This document shows positions 1 to 8,303 of a DNA stretch of 10,870 bases, one piece after another; position 1 is the first letter of the stretch, and every line of letters starts with the position of its first letter. This stretch comes from Pseudomonadota bacterium (GTDB taxonomy: Bacteria > Desulfobacterota > Anaeroferrophillalia > Anaeroferrophillales > Tharpellaceae). The stretch is taken from NCBI GenBank assembly GCA_015486505.1, contig WFRP01000230.1:1-10870 (forward strand), in the 5' to 3' direction. The notes beneath the pieces are model-generated. The model saw only the letters and a program-made list of their open reading frames with translations. It was not told the DNA's origin and made no database searches. The position numbers and the translations under genes are program-made.

Positions 1-2
1 AC

Positions 3-2111
3 AGCGAATGGACCCGGGGCCGGACGTATATGCTCGGCAATCCCGCCGACTGGGTTAAAAACGGTAGCTATGTCAATTTCACCGATGACCCGGAAGAGAT
101 GGGTTACGATGTGCATATGTCCAACCAGAAAATGGGCTGCGGTTCCTGTCACCTGCGCAGCGACGGCAGCAAAGAGGATAAGCACAACTTCTTGAAAGGG
201 GTTGATACCGCGCATATGGTGCGCAACGACCTTGATGCCAATCCCCGGCCCAAGAGTTGTGAAGGCTGCCATTTAGGTAACCAAGATCCGAATGCTCCCA
301 GTCCGGTCGCCAGGCATGAAGAGATTTTCGGCGAAAATACCGGGCGTCACTTAGCCGTAGTCTCCTGCCAGGCTTGTCATGAGCCCTATCGTAAAACCTG
401 GCGTTTCCGCCTTTTTGACGACACTCTGGGTTACTATCTCAATTTTGACAACCTGATGGGCTACAATGTCCTTGCCGACCAGGAAGCCGGAATTATCGGT
501 AACGGCAAGGGGATGGCTTTCCCCGGGCCGGAATACGCTTTACCGCCGGTTTACGGCACTTCGCCCGGTTACGGCCTGCCCCACTTCAATATGGTTAACC
601 AGCATATCGATGCCGACGGCAAAGGGGTTCAGTCGATGGACTTTGTCTCGCAGATGGTCAACTATTTCAATATGGACGGTGAAGCCGATCCCGGCCGGCT
701 GGTTAACGGCATGCCGACTAATTTCAAATTTGACTTCTGGAAATATTTTCTCCATGTGACCTATAAAAACTACCAGAAGATGGGTCTGCCGCTCGAATAT
801 GACGAAAAATATGATAATGTCAATTTCCCGCCGCTTTACTACGGCAACGGCATCAATGGTTACCCGCAGGTGGTAGTCGGCAACCCGATTACGATTATGA
901 CCTGGGTTGACGCTAATCCGCAGCCCGATCATGATATGTCGGATCTGCCTTACGGCGGCGCCAAGATTCTCTATATCCGGGAGATGAATGCCGCAGTCCA
1001 GATGTATAAACGCCCGGCTCAGGTCGGCGTGATTCCGCCGCAGGAGATGGCGATGATTCCGCCGAATGATCCGGAATGGGCCCAAAATCCGAATGTCGGC
1101 CGCATTGTCTTAAAAGACAGTGGCTATGTAATCTTTGACCATACCGGCGATATGTTCCCGGATATCTGGTGGGAAGAGGATGTTAGAGCGGTGCAGGCGG
1201 CTTTAACCACAGTTTTGAAAGCTGAAGGTGAAGCCGATCCCAAACCGGTCCTTTTTATCGCGGCTCATTACTTCTCCGACAGTCACGGTATCAAACCGGC
1301 GGAAAAAGCTTTAGGTGCGAAAACCTGTAATGACTGTCACGGCAGTTCCACCGAGGCGGCCGGCGCCCACCGGATCAGCGACCGCAATATCGTGTTTATG
1401 CCCTGGTCACCGCCCTGGTTTAAGGATGAAAACCGCTTCATGCGTTTTAATCAGGAAAGCGGTAAAATGGAAGTCACTAACCCCAACGGCCTCTTTCTGG
1501 TGGACGGTGAAATCGACTACCTTAAACCGATGGCGGCCAACGGCTTGAATTTCCTCGGTGCCCGGGCTGATGAAATCCTGAAAACCAGTCATCACCACGC
1601 CGAAACCCTGTTCAAGATGGCCGGTGAAGGTACGGTTATGGGTAAGGATATTGTCGATATCGACCCCGCCCTGCTGACTCCCGAAGAGCAGAATGCCGAG
1701 TATGTCAAGCAGGTGGTCAACGGCCCCTGGCAGGATAAGATGTACTTCTATGTGCCAACGGAAATCAAGAACCACATCGAAGCCTGTGCTTTTACGGTCG
1801 GCGGCCCTGAAAGTGTCTATCTCGACGGCCGGGGTTTTGTCAGAGCGCAAAGCCTGATTTATGAGTATCAGTCGGAAAGCACCATCGCAACCATTATCCG
1901 GCTGCCCTTCACCGGAACCGAACCGGAAATCTGGAGTCTCGGTGAAAATGATACCTTCTATAAACTTGATCATGAAGCTGAAGTCGTCGGTCAACAGGGC
2001 GGTTATGTTCTGGTCAAAGTTTACGAACCGGGAGATTATGTCGCGGTAGAGCCGGGAGCCGGCGGCGGCAACGAGATTCTCTATGATCTCTGGGGCGCGT
2101 TTATGCAGTAG
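3..2111 (+). CDS. Multiheme c-type cytochrome, C-terminal part (5' partial)
   Basis: The frame is open from the left edge (first full codon at base 3), so the start lies outside the window; the ATG at 30 has no Shine-Dalgarno sequence and is not taken as the start. Counting from that Met, covalent haem motifs CXXCH lie at residues 37-41 (CGSCH), 77-81 (CEGCH), 113-117 (CQACH) and 433-437 (CNDCH). Three are packed in the first 120 residues and the fourth is isolated after about 315 residues rich in Tyr, Pro, Asn and Gly. More haems may lie upstream. Histidines such as those in the HHH run near 515 could be distal ligands. Multihaem cytochromes of this kind are exported, folded in the periplasm or outside the cell, and carry electrons in anaerobic respiration; the partner and acceptor cannot be told here. 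I do not recognise the exact family. The gene ends in its own terminator, so it is transcriptionally separate from the arsR operon. Confidence 0.85.
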   Translation, partial: SEWTRGRTYMLGNPADWVKNGSYVNFTDDPEEMGYDVHMSNQKMGCGSCHLRSDGSKEDKHNFLKGVDTAHMVRNDLDANPRPKSCEGCHLGNQDPNAPSPVARHEEIFGENTGRHLAVVSCQACHEPYRKTWRFRLFDDTLGYYLNFDNLMGYNVLADQEAGIIGNGKGMAFPGPEYALPPVYGTSPGYGLPHFNMVNQHIDADGKGVQSMDFVSQMVNYFNMDGEADPGRLVNGMPTNFKFDFWKYFLHVTYKNYQKMGLPLEYDEKYDNVNFPPLYYGNGINGYPQVVVGNPITIMTWVDANPQPDHDMSDLPYGGAKILYIREMNAAVQMYKRPAQVGVIPPQEMAMIPPNDPEWAQNPNVGRIVLKDSGYVIFDHTGDMFPDIWWEEDVRAVQAALTTVLKAEGEADPKPVLFIAAHYFSDSHGIKPAEKALGAKTCNDCHGSSTEAAGAHRISDRNIVFMPWSPPWFKDENRFMRFNQESGKMEVTNPNGLFLVDGEIDYLKPMAANGLNFLGARADEILKTSHHHAETLFKMAGEGTVMGKDIVDIDPALLTPEEQNAEYVKQVVNGPWQDKMYFYVPTEIKNHIEACAFTVGGPESVYLDGRGFVRAQSLIYEYQSESTIATIIRLPFTGTEPEIWSLGENDTFYKLDHEAEVVGQQGGYVLVKVYEPGDYVAVEPGAGGGNEILYDLWGAFMQ

Positions 2112-2124
2112 TGCCGATTCGGCA

Positions 2125-2144
2125 ACCCTGAGATAAATCAGGGT
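2125..2144 (+). repeat. Small hairpin after the cytochrome gene
   Basis: ACCCTG (2125-2130) and CAGGGT (2139-2144) form a 6-bp perfect stem with an 8-base loop, 13 bases after the cytochrome stop codon. There is no T tract, so it is not itself a terminator. It may protect the mRNA 3' end or simply be chance. Confidence 0.4.
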
Positions 2145-2160
2145 ATAGTAATCAATCCAG

Positions 2161-2198
2161 GCGGGCCGGTTGTTTTAGCAATCCGGCCCGCTTTTTTT
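2161..2198 (+). terminator. Strong rho-independent terminator of the cytochrome transcript
   Basis: GCGGGCCGG (2161-2169) pairs perfectly with CCGGCCCGC (2183-2191) around a 13-base loop, and is followed at once by TTTTTTT (2192-2198) and further T-rich sequence. A 9-bp all-GC stem plus a run of seven T is a classic intrinsic terminator on the plus strand. It separates the cytochrome from the arsR promoter 36 bases downstream. Confidence 0.93.
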
Positions 2199-2233
2199 AT
2201 TTTAATAATGCGGTATCGCTGCCAACATTCTAC

Positions 2234-2270
2234 TTGACAAAGTTTTTTATACTTGGTAAATCGACCAAAT
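2234..2270 (+). promoter_or_regulatory. arsR operon promoter with palindromic operator (module copy 1)
   Basis: A perfect -35 box TTGACA lies at 2234-2239, with a weak -10 (TAAATC, 2257-2262) after a 17-base spacer. A 20-bp palindrome ACTTGGTAAATCGACCAAAT (2251-2270) covers the -10; its inner arms TTGGT (2253-2257) and ACCAA (2264-2268) are exact inverted repeats. A bound dimeric repressor would block RNA polymerase. Because arsR is the first gene downstream, autoregulation by that protein is the natural inference. The same module, with the same spacing, recurs at 9985 and 10438. Confidence 0.82.
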
Positions 2271-2277
2271 ACTCAAT

Positions 2278-2287
2278 GGAGGAGGGG
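2278..2287 (+). promoter_or_regulatory. Ribosome binding site that fixes the arsR start
   Basis: GGAGGAGGGG lies 3 bases before the ATG at 2291. It is a very strong Shine-Dalgarno sequence and decides for 2291 over the upstream in-frame TTG at 2234, which is the -35 box of the promoter. Confidence 0.85.
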
Positions 2288-2290
2288 TCT

Positions 2291-2608
2291 ATGAAGGGAA
2301 ATATCAAGTCACGTTACGAAGACCGCGCCCGAATTATCAAAGCGATGTCCCACCCGACGAGACTTTTCATGGTCGATGAACTTTCACGAAGCGAACGCTG
2401 CGTCTGTGAACTACAGAAAATGATAGGCCATGACCTATCCACAACTTCCAGACATCTTGCAATTCTCAGGAGAGCGGGAATTGTCAAAGGCGACAAACGT
2501 AAAAACCAAATTTATTACTCTCTCCGATTGCCTTGCGTCCTTAACTTTTTTGCCTGTGTCGATACCGTAATCGAAAACAGTGCCGCAGAGTTGCAAAGTT
2601 TGCTCTGA
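2291..2608 (+). CDS. arsR: ArsR/SmtB-family metalloregulatory repressor
   Basis: This 105-residue protein has the usual length and winged helix-turn-helix layout of ArsR/SmtB repressors. SHPTRLFMVDEL (residues 20-31) is the typical helix that opens the domain, the recognition helix region is about 49-69 (LSTTSRHLAILRRAGIVKGDK less its last residues), and the beta wing follows around KNQIYYSL (71-78). The motif RCVCEL at 36-41 (Cys37, Cys39) matches the CVC signature by which classical ArsR senses As(III)/Sb(III). Two further cysteines, Cys82 and Cys89, lie in the C-terminal helix and might supply a third thiol ligand. The family represses its own operon and dissociates from DNA when metalloid binds. 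Here the gene is first in an operon with an RND efflux system and sits directly behind a palindromic operator. The family call is firm; the inducer (arsenic, antimony or an organoarsenical) is inferred from the motif. Confidence 0.92.
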   Translation: MKGNIKSRYEDRARIIKAMSHPTRLFMVDELSRSERCVCELQKMIGHDLSTTSRHLAILRRAGIVKGDKRKNQIYYSLRLPCVLNFFACVDTVIENSAAELQSLL

Positions 2609-2654
2609 CAAGCCCCACCCAGCCTTAAACCATATCCAGCAGAGGAATAACAAA

Positions 2655-3779
2655 ATGAAGAAAATCGTCTCCGCAATAATTATTATTGCCCTTCTTTTAG
2701 GAATGGGAGCCCTGGTCGCGAAACGCAAAGGTCAGGCCAAAAAGGTTAAAGCTTACGGAAGTCGTCCGGTTCCGGTTCATGTCGCAGCGGTAAACCAGCA
2801 GACTCTGAAAATTACACACAGTTATCTCGGCGTTCTTGAAGCCCGGCAAACGGCGCGAATTTCCTCAAGAATTTCCGCCAAAGTTGATAAGGTTCTATTT
2901 TACGAAGGGGCCCGGGTCGAAGCGGGTGAACTTTTGATCGAACTTGATGACCAGGATATCCGGGCTGACATAAAAGGAATTGAAGCCCAGATAATGGCCA
3001 CTCAAGCAAATATCCAGAGTCTTAAAACCAATAAAGCTTTCTGGGTTGCGGAGAACAAACGGGATCAAAAACTCGCCCGAGAGGGGGTTATCTCCAAAGT
3101 TGAAGCGGAAACCACTAACAATCGGATGACCGAGGCGGTGGCTAAACTTCAGGCGGCTCAGGGAAGTCTGAAAACCCTCGAGCAAAACCGTGACAGTCTA
3201 AAAACAAAACTGATGTACAGTAATTTGCAAAGTCCTTTCGCCGGGCAGGTAACAGTTCGCAACGTTGATCCGGGAGATCTGGCCACTCCCGGAAAAGATC
3301 TGATGGTAGTAGAGGAACGAGACGGTCTCAAAATCGGTTTTGATACACCCCAGGAAGATATGCATTTTCTCAAGGTCGGGTTACCGGTTCAGGCCGAGAT
3401 TGCGGGGCAGAAACTTAACCTGACCATCACCCATATCTACCCGAGTTTTGACCGCAGTCGAATGGTACGGGTCGAGGTCAAGACCCCGGCCAATCCAGAT
3501 TTTAAAATCGGCTCATTTGTACCGCTCACCGTAATTTGGCAGGAGCATCCGGACGCACTCACTATACCCCAGGAAAGTCTAATCCGGAATGGCTCCGGCG
3601 ACTGGGTGGTTTTTGTTGTCGTTGACGGCAATCTTCAACAACGACCGGTAAAAAAAGTAATGGCGAGCGCCAACCGGGTCGAAATTACCGGACTCAACTT
3701 GAACGATAAAGTGGTTACCAGTACATTTCTGGGCTGGGCGAACCTGGCCTCTGACCTTAAAGTTGAGGTGATAAAATGA
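2655..3779 (+). CDS. RND efflux periplasmic adaptor (membrane fusion protein, HlyD/AcrA type)
   Basis: This 374-residue protein links an inner-membrane RND pump to an outer-membrane channel. The start at 2655 is chosen because AGAGGA (2641-2646) stands 8 bases upstream and the product then opens with MKK and a hydrophobic anchor (residues 4-22); there is no lipobox cysteine, so it is probably held by this anchor. The barrel-sandwich (lipoyl-like) half-motif runs about 66-103 (ISSRISAKVDKVLFYEGARV, then GELLIELDD). A coiled-coil hairpin rich in Ala, Lys, Gln and Glu spans about 104-187. The second lipoyl half follows (LQSPFAGQVTVRNVDPGD, 191-208), then beta-barrel and membrane-proximal domains. 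The gene lies 46 bases after arsR, and its TGA overlaps the next ATG (ATGA at 3776-3779), indicating translational coupling with the pump. The substrate cannot be read from this protein. Confidence 0.92.
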   Translation: MKKIVSAIIIIALLLGMGALVAKRKGQAKKVKAYGSRPVPVHVAAVNQQTLKITHSYLGVLEARQTARISSRISAKVDKVLFYEGARVEAGELLIELDDQDIRADIKGIEAQIMATQANIQSLKTNKAFWVAENKRDQKLAREGVISKVEAETTNNRMTEAVAKLQAAQGSLKTLEQNRDSLKTKLMYSNLQSPFAGQVTVRNVDPGDLATPGKDLMVVEERDGLKIGFDTPQEDMHFLKVGLPVQAEIAGQKLNLTITHIYPSFDRSRMVRVEVKTPANPDFKIGSFVPLTVIWQEHPDALTIPQESLIRNGSGDWVVFVVVDGNLQQRPVKKVMASANRVEITGLNLNDKVVTSTFLGWANLASDLKVEVIK

Positions 3780-6700
3780 GTCTCACCCGCACCTCAATCA
3801 ATAACCCTTATGGGGTAATCGCCCTGGCCATGGTTATTATGGCGCTGGGAATTTTCGCTTTTTTTCGGACCCCGACCGATCTCTTTCCCGATACGGCGCC
3901 GCCGCAGGTTGCGGTAATAACCGTCGAACCGGGTGCCTCATCCGATGACATCGCCGACAAGATCACCCAAATCATAGAAAAAGAGCTCCACACAATCTCC
4001 GGCATCAAACGGATTCGCTCAACCTCACGCGATGAAGTTTCCTCGGTAACTGCCGAATTTTTCTACACCAAAAAAATTGGTGAAGCGGTCACCGATGTCC
4101 AGAGTGTCGTGGCCCGTATCCGCTCCCAACTGCCGGCCGATGCCCAGGAGCCGCGGACCTACCGGATTACTGATGCGACCCGGGCTTTGACAACCCTGGC
4201 ACTTTCTCCCAAAAAGGATTCGGCCAAAAATCTGTCAATAATCCGTTTGCTGGCGGAAAATGAAATAATGGATGATTTGCTCCGGGTTCCCGGGGTAGGT
4301 GATGTCGATGTTTTCGGCGCCCATCAACCTGAGGTTCAGGTACGGGTTGACCGGGACAAACTTGCCGCCTACAATCTTTCGCTGGCCCAGATACTCGGTA
4401 AAATTTCGCGACAAAACGTCGCCGCCCCGGCCGGAACGGTCTACACCAAAGATGGTGAATACCTGGTTCGGGTTCAAGGAGAATTTTCCAACCTTAAAAC
4501 ATTGCAGAATCTACCCCTTAAACGTTCCCAATCCGGACGGGTTCTGCTCCGTGATGTCGCCCAGGTCAAACTCGCCACCCATGAAGCCCGCAGCGGCTAT
4601 CTCGGCAATAGTCGTGAAGCGATTGCCTTGAATGTTATGCGGCCCGAGGGAGGTCGAACGATATGGGCCATTCACAACCTCAAAAAAGAGCTTAAGCAAC
4701 TCCGTCAACGCTATCCTGACATTGAATTTCAGATTACCAACGACCAACAGCCGATCATCGATGTCAATGTCAAAGGGATGCGCGCCTCGGTCTACCAGGC
4801 CGTGTTGCTGACAGTTTTCATTATCCTGCTCTTTCTTGCCGATGTCCGGGCGGCCCTGGCCATCTCGGTTTCGATACCAATGGCTTTCCTGACCGCTCTG
4901 GTGGTTTTATGGTTCAGCCCCTACACCTTAAATATGGTAACCCTTTCCGGGGTTATTATCGCGGTGGGAATGGTTGTTGATGCCTCAATCGTGGTTCTGG
5001 AAATCATCTATCGCAAGCATAAAGAGCAACCTGAGGTTCCCATCAGGCAGGTTGCAATTGCGGGGGCCGAAGAGATTTCGCATGGGGTCACGGCCGGGGT
5101 TTTCACCACGGTTATTGTTCTGATTCCAGTTATGTTTGCCGGCGGTTACACCCAACAGACTATGCGCCCACTCAATATGATGATTACGGCGACCATTCTT
5201 TCATCCCTGGTCGCCGCTTTTACCATCGTTCCTTTGGTAACCGTACGCCTCCTGTCTCGTTCGGAACCAAAACTGTTCCGCTGGATCACAAAGCTATTAA
5301 TGCCCTTTACCAACTGGATGGAGCGCCGGACCGAAGGGGTCGCCAATTTTGCCGGCCGACTCCTGCATCATCGCGGCCTGACTGTCATTTTGATGATTCC
5401 GTTTATCATTTTTTCCATGCGGGTGGTTAAGCCTTTAAATGGCAAAGAGCTGATGCCGCCGATGGATACCGGCGTCGGCATCATCAAATTTGATACACCC
5501 ACCCAATACACCCCGCAACAGGTCCTTGCGGTAGCCCAACAGGTTGAAACTATGATTCGGGAAACCAGTGAAAAACTGAAATGGATCTCGACTCAAATCG
5601 GCTCGGAACCGGGTCAGATAAGTTTTGGCGGCGGCGGCGAGACTGCGCAGGCGGTCGCCATCACCATAACCCTTGAAGACCGCAAACAGCGAAAAATGTC
5701 GATCTGGGAGATGGAAACCCGCTGGCGGGAAGGCTTGCGCCGAATTCCCGGCGTCCGTACTTTTGATGTTACCGAATATGGCGCGACCCCACTCTCAAGT
5801 ACCAAAGCGCCACTTGATCTTGTCATCAACGGCCCCGACCAGCACGTTCTCGACCGGCTCGCCGACCGGGTGATGGAACGACTCAAAGGAATTAAAGGGC
5901 TCACCGATGTCCGGCGTTCCTGGTACATCGACAAAGCGGAGCAGAATATTATCGTCGATCCGGATCTGGCCCGTTTCTACAACCTGAATCCGGCCGCAAT
6001 TGCCCAAACCCTGAAAACTGCCGTCAAAGGGGTCCCGGCCAGTTCGATGCGGCTGCAGGGGGCTCTTGATATACCAATTACGGTGCAATATCAAAAATCC
6101 CAGATGGACAAACTTGCCGATCTCGAAGACGTTCAGTTAACCACCCCCTACGGTCCAATCCCGCTGCGGGCAATGGCTCACATCCATACGGTGAAAAATG
6201 CACCGTTTATCACCCGGGAAAATCTCCACAACACAATTGATATCACCGGTATCAACAGCGGCTTAACGATTGCTCAGATCGGCGGCCAGGTCAAACAGAA
6301 ACTCAAAGGGTTGAAGCTGCCGGCGGACTACAGCATCACGGTTTCCGGAACGCTTGACGATATGCAGACCGGCGGCCGGGAGATGGGCCGGGCCCTGATG
6401 ATCGGCATCATTCTGCTCTATATCCTGCTGGTGTGGATGTATAAGTCGTTTATCCATCCCTTAACCATAATGCTTTCGATTTTAATCCCGGTGGCCGCGG
6501 CGATGTGGGGGTTGATGCTCTTTGATAAACCGATGTGCAAACCCGCAATAATGGGGCTTATTCTGCTCGCCGGAACGGTCGTCAACAATGCCATCCTCCT
6601 ACTTGATTTCATTATCACGGCCCGGGCTCAGGGAATGAGCAAAGATGAAGCTATCGTCCAGGCGGTGCGTTTGCGCTTTCGCCCGATTGTTATGACCGCC

Positions 6701-8266
6701 GCCTCAACCGCTATCGGCCTGACCCCGCTGGTCTTTGAGATGGCGGTCGGTATGGAGAGAATGTCGCCGCTGGGAATTGTCGCCGCCTGCGGTCTGATTG
6801 TCGCGATATTCTCTTCAACCTGGATCTATCCCTGTATCTATTCATTGGTTGACAGTCTCGTCGAGAAGGTCAATGGACCGGCGACTAAAACTGTTGTCGC
6901 CGGAGTTATGCTGATGCTTCTCGTCGGAGGTCTCAACTCTTCTCCAGCATACGCTGCTGCTCCGGTTAAAATGACACTGGAACAAGCGCTGATTTTTGCC
7001 GCAGCCCACAGTCCGCAACTACTTGAAACTCAGGCAGATACCGGCATTGCCAAAGGCAATCTCACCTCAGCCAAAGCCCGGCTCTTTCCCCAGATCAATC
7101 TGGTCGGCAACGCGCTCTACAGCGACCTCGATCATGCGGTGGTCTCCGGGCTATCTCCGGATAATATGCGCTTTAGCGATACGACTTACGATCTTGGTGT
7201 CGAGATAAAACAACTGCTTTGGGATTTCGGACAGACTAAAAACCGTATGGAAGCCGCCCAACAACAAGTCGATGCGGCCGGCAAAATTAAGGCCCGAACC
7301 CGAGAACAGGTATTCTTTAATGTCACCGCTCTCTATCATCAACGCCTGATGGTGGATGATTTGATTAAAGCTGCGGAAGCTACGCAAAAATCCCTGAAAC
7401 TCCTGGTCAAAAACCTTGAAAAACGGCTCGCCGTTGGTAAAGCCGCACGTCTCGACCTCCTCAAGGCCCGGGTTAAACTTGCTGAGGTTAAAAGCCGGAT
7501 TGCCGTACTTGAAGCGCAACGGATAAACAGTCAAAGTGCTTTACGGGCGGCTATGGGATATCAGGGACCGCCAATCCAGTGGGTAAAAGAAGCATCTCCG
7601 ACTCCAAACTCGCCGATTATCGAACCGGAATCAGACCCCGAACAACTAATTAACCGGGCGCTTAGCTTACGCCAGGATTACCAGGCCAACGAAGCTCTGG
7701 TACAGGCAGATGCCGCGCTTGAACGCTCCGAGAAAAGCTCACGGTGGCCCCGACTTGACGCTTTGGGTCATTACACTCAATATGGTGCCTCCGATCCCTA
7801 TCCTTCTACCCCGGCCGGCAATCACGATAATGGCTGGGAAGACAACTATGCCATCGGTCTGCAAATTTCTTTTCCCCTTTTTGATTCAGGGTTACGTTCC
7901 GGGGCGATCACCCGGGCGACCTCCCAACGGCGCAAAACTGAAGCCCGGCGCACGGCTCTCCGCAACCAGATTGAACAACAGGTGCGTAGTGCTGCAGCCG
8001 AAGTGCAAAGTGCCAAAATCCGGGTTGAGACTTTCCGACAATCCGTTGCCGAAGCGCAGCTGGCACTTTTGGATGAACAGAAAAAATATGATGTGGGGAA
8101 AAGTACCATCAACGATCTCCTTGATGCCGAAGCCGCCAAACTGATCGCTGATTCACAATTCAGCCAGGCCCGACACGAACAACAAATCGCTATCAGCAAC
8201 CTTAAGTTCGCCGTCGGAGACTCTCTATTTCATGAAACTGCCGAAAACAAGATCTTAAAAAAATAA
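3776..8266 (+). CDS. RND efflux pump fused to a TolC-family outer-membrane factor
   Basis: The 1496-residue product is about 450 residues longer than a usual RND pump. Residues 1 to about 1032 form a complete pump: TM1 at about 11-30 followed by RTPTDLFPD, a large periplasmic loop, TM2-6 at about 339-500, TM7 near 536-552, a second periplasmic loop, and TM8-12 at about 870-1025. The TM4 proton-relay segment reads VGMVVDASIVVLE with a single Asp (D402), where AcrB has two; TM10 has VVNNAI with Asn937 where AcrB has Lys940. Residues 1038-1060 resemble a signal peptide ending in AYA. Residues 1061-1496 are a full TolC-like factor with two outer-membrane efflux repeats (MTLEQAL near 1066; long helices; second strand pair near QISFPLFDSGLR). 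GAGGTG (3765-3770) precedes the start. RND-OMF fusions are, from memory, known among CusA/CzcA-like pumps of Bacteroidetes; the pump here is not clearly heavy-metal type. Substrate is inferred from the ArsR regulator only. Confidence 0.9.
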   Translation: MSLTRTSINNPYGVIALAMVIMALGIFAFFRTPTDLFPDTAPPQVAVITVEPGASSDDIADKITQIIEKELHTISGIKRIRSTSRDEVSSVTAEFFYTKKIGEAVTDVQSVVARIRSQLPADAQEPRTYRITDATRALTTLALSPKKDSAKNLSIIRLLAENEIMDDLLRVPGVGDVDVFGAHQPEVQVRVDRDKLAAYNLSLAQILGKISRQNVAAPAGTVYTKDGEYLVRVQGEFSNLKTLQNLPLKRSQSGRVLLRDVAQVKLATHEARSGYLGNSREAIALNVMRPEGGRTIWAIHNLKKELKQLRQRYPDIEFQITNDQQPIIDVNVKGMRASVYQAVLLTVFIILLFLADVRAALAISVSIPMAFLTALVVLWFSPYTLNMVTLSGVIIAVGMVVDASIVVLEIIYRKHKEQPEVPIRQVAIAGAEEISHGVTAGVFTTVIVLIPVMFAGGYTQQTMRPLNMMITATILSSLVAAFTIVPLVTVRLLSRSEPKLFRWITKLLMPFTNWMERRTEGVANFAGRLLHHRGLTVILMIPFIIFSMRVVKPLNGKELMPPMDTGVGIIKFDTPTQYTPQQVLAVAQQVETMIRETSEKLKWISTQIGSEPGQISFGGGGETAQAVAITITLEDRKQRKMSIWEMETRWREGLRRIPGVRTFDVTEYGATPLSSTKAPLDLVINGPDQHVLDRLADRVMERLKGIKGLTDVRRSWYIDKAEQNIIVDPDLARFYNLNPAAIAQTLKTAVKGVPASSMRLQGALDIPITVQYQKSQMDKLADLEDVQLTTPYGPIPLRAMAHIHTVKNAPFITRENLHNTIDITGINSGLTIAQIGGQVKQKLKGLKLPADYSITVSGTLDDMQTGGREMGRALMIGIILLYILLVWMYKSFIHPLTIMLSILIPVAAAMWGLMLFDKPMCKPAIMGLILLAGTVVNNAILLLDFIITARAQGMSKDEAIVQAVRLRFRPIVMTAASTAIGLTPLVFEMAVGMERMSPLGIVAACGLIVAIFSSTWIYPCIYSLVDSLVEKVNGPATKTVVAGVMLMLLVGGLNSSPAYAAAPVKMTLEQALIFAAAHSPQLLETQADTGIAKGNLTSAKARLFPQINLVGNALYSDLDHAVVSGLSPDNMRFSDTTYDLGVEIKQLLWDFGQTKNRMEAAQQQVDAAGKIKARTREQVFFNVTALYHQRLMVDDLIKAAEATQKSLKLLVKNLEKRLAVGKAARLDLLKARVKLAEVKSRIAVLEAQRINSQSALRAAMGYQGPPIQWVKEASPTPNSPIIEPESDPEQLINRALSLRQDYQANEALVQADAALERSEKSSRWPRLDALGHYTQYGASDPYPSTPAGNHDNGWEDNYAIGLQISFPLFDSGLRSGAITRATSQRRKTEARRTALRNQIEQQVRSAAAEVQSAKIRVETFRQSVAEAQLALLDEQKKYDVGKSTINDLLDAEAAKLIADSQFSQARHEQQIAISNLKFAVGDSLFHETAENKILKK
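6863..6955 (+). other. Pump/outer-membrane-factor junction with internal signal-peptide-like segment
   Basis: In the pump frame, residues 1038-1060 read as a Lys, a hydrophobic core (VVAGVMLMLLVGG) and a c-region ending PAYA before AAP, which fits a signal peptidase I site after Ala1060. The end of TM12 should be cytoplasmic, so this segment would carry the TolC part into the periplasm and could be cleaved. The same stretch holds GAGAAGG (6863-6869) and an ATG at 6873 in another frame. That frame stops at TGA 6912-6914 after 13 codons and starts a perfect signal-peptide n-region (MDRRLK). Confidence 0.7.
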
Positions 8267-8271
8267 ACTAA

Positions 8272-8290
8272 TGCGGGAACAGATCCCGCA
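8272..8290. repeat. Perfect hairpin just after the efflux gene
   Basis: TGCGGGA (8272-8278) and TCCCGCA (8284-8290) form a 7-bp perfect stem with a 5-base loop, six bases after the stop codon. No T tract follows on the plus strand, so on that strand it is at best an mRNA-stabilising or rho-assisted end. Read on the minus strand it is followed by TTAGTTTATTTTTTTAAG and would be a fair terminator for leftward transcripts. Confidence 0.6.
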
Positions 8291-8303
8291 ACCCAAACGG
8301 AGT

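Noticed and set aside
2234..2290. An upstream in-frame TTG start for arsR
   Set aside because: This TTG is the first half of the -35 box, and a very strong Shine-Dalgarno sequence sits before ATG 2291.
2580..2654. A GTG start for the adaptor gene overlapping the end of arsR
   Set aside because: ATG 2655 has AGAGGA 8 bases upstream and gives a proper MKK membrane-anchor N-terminus.
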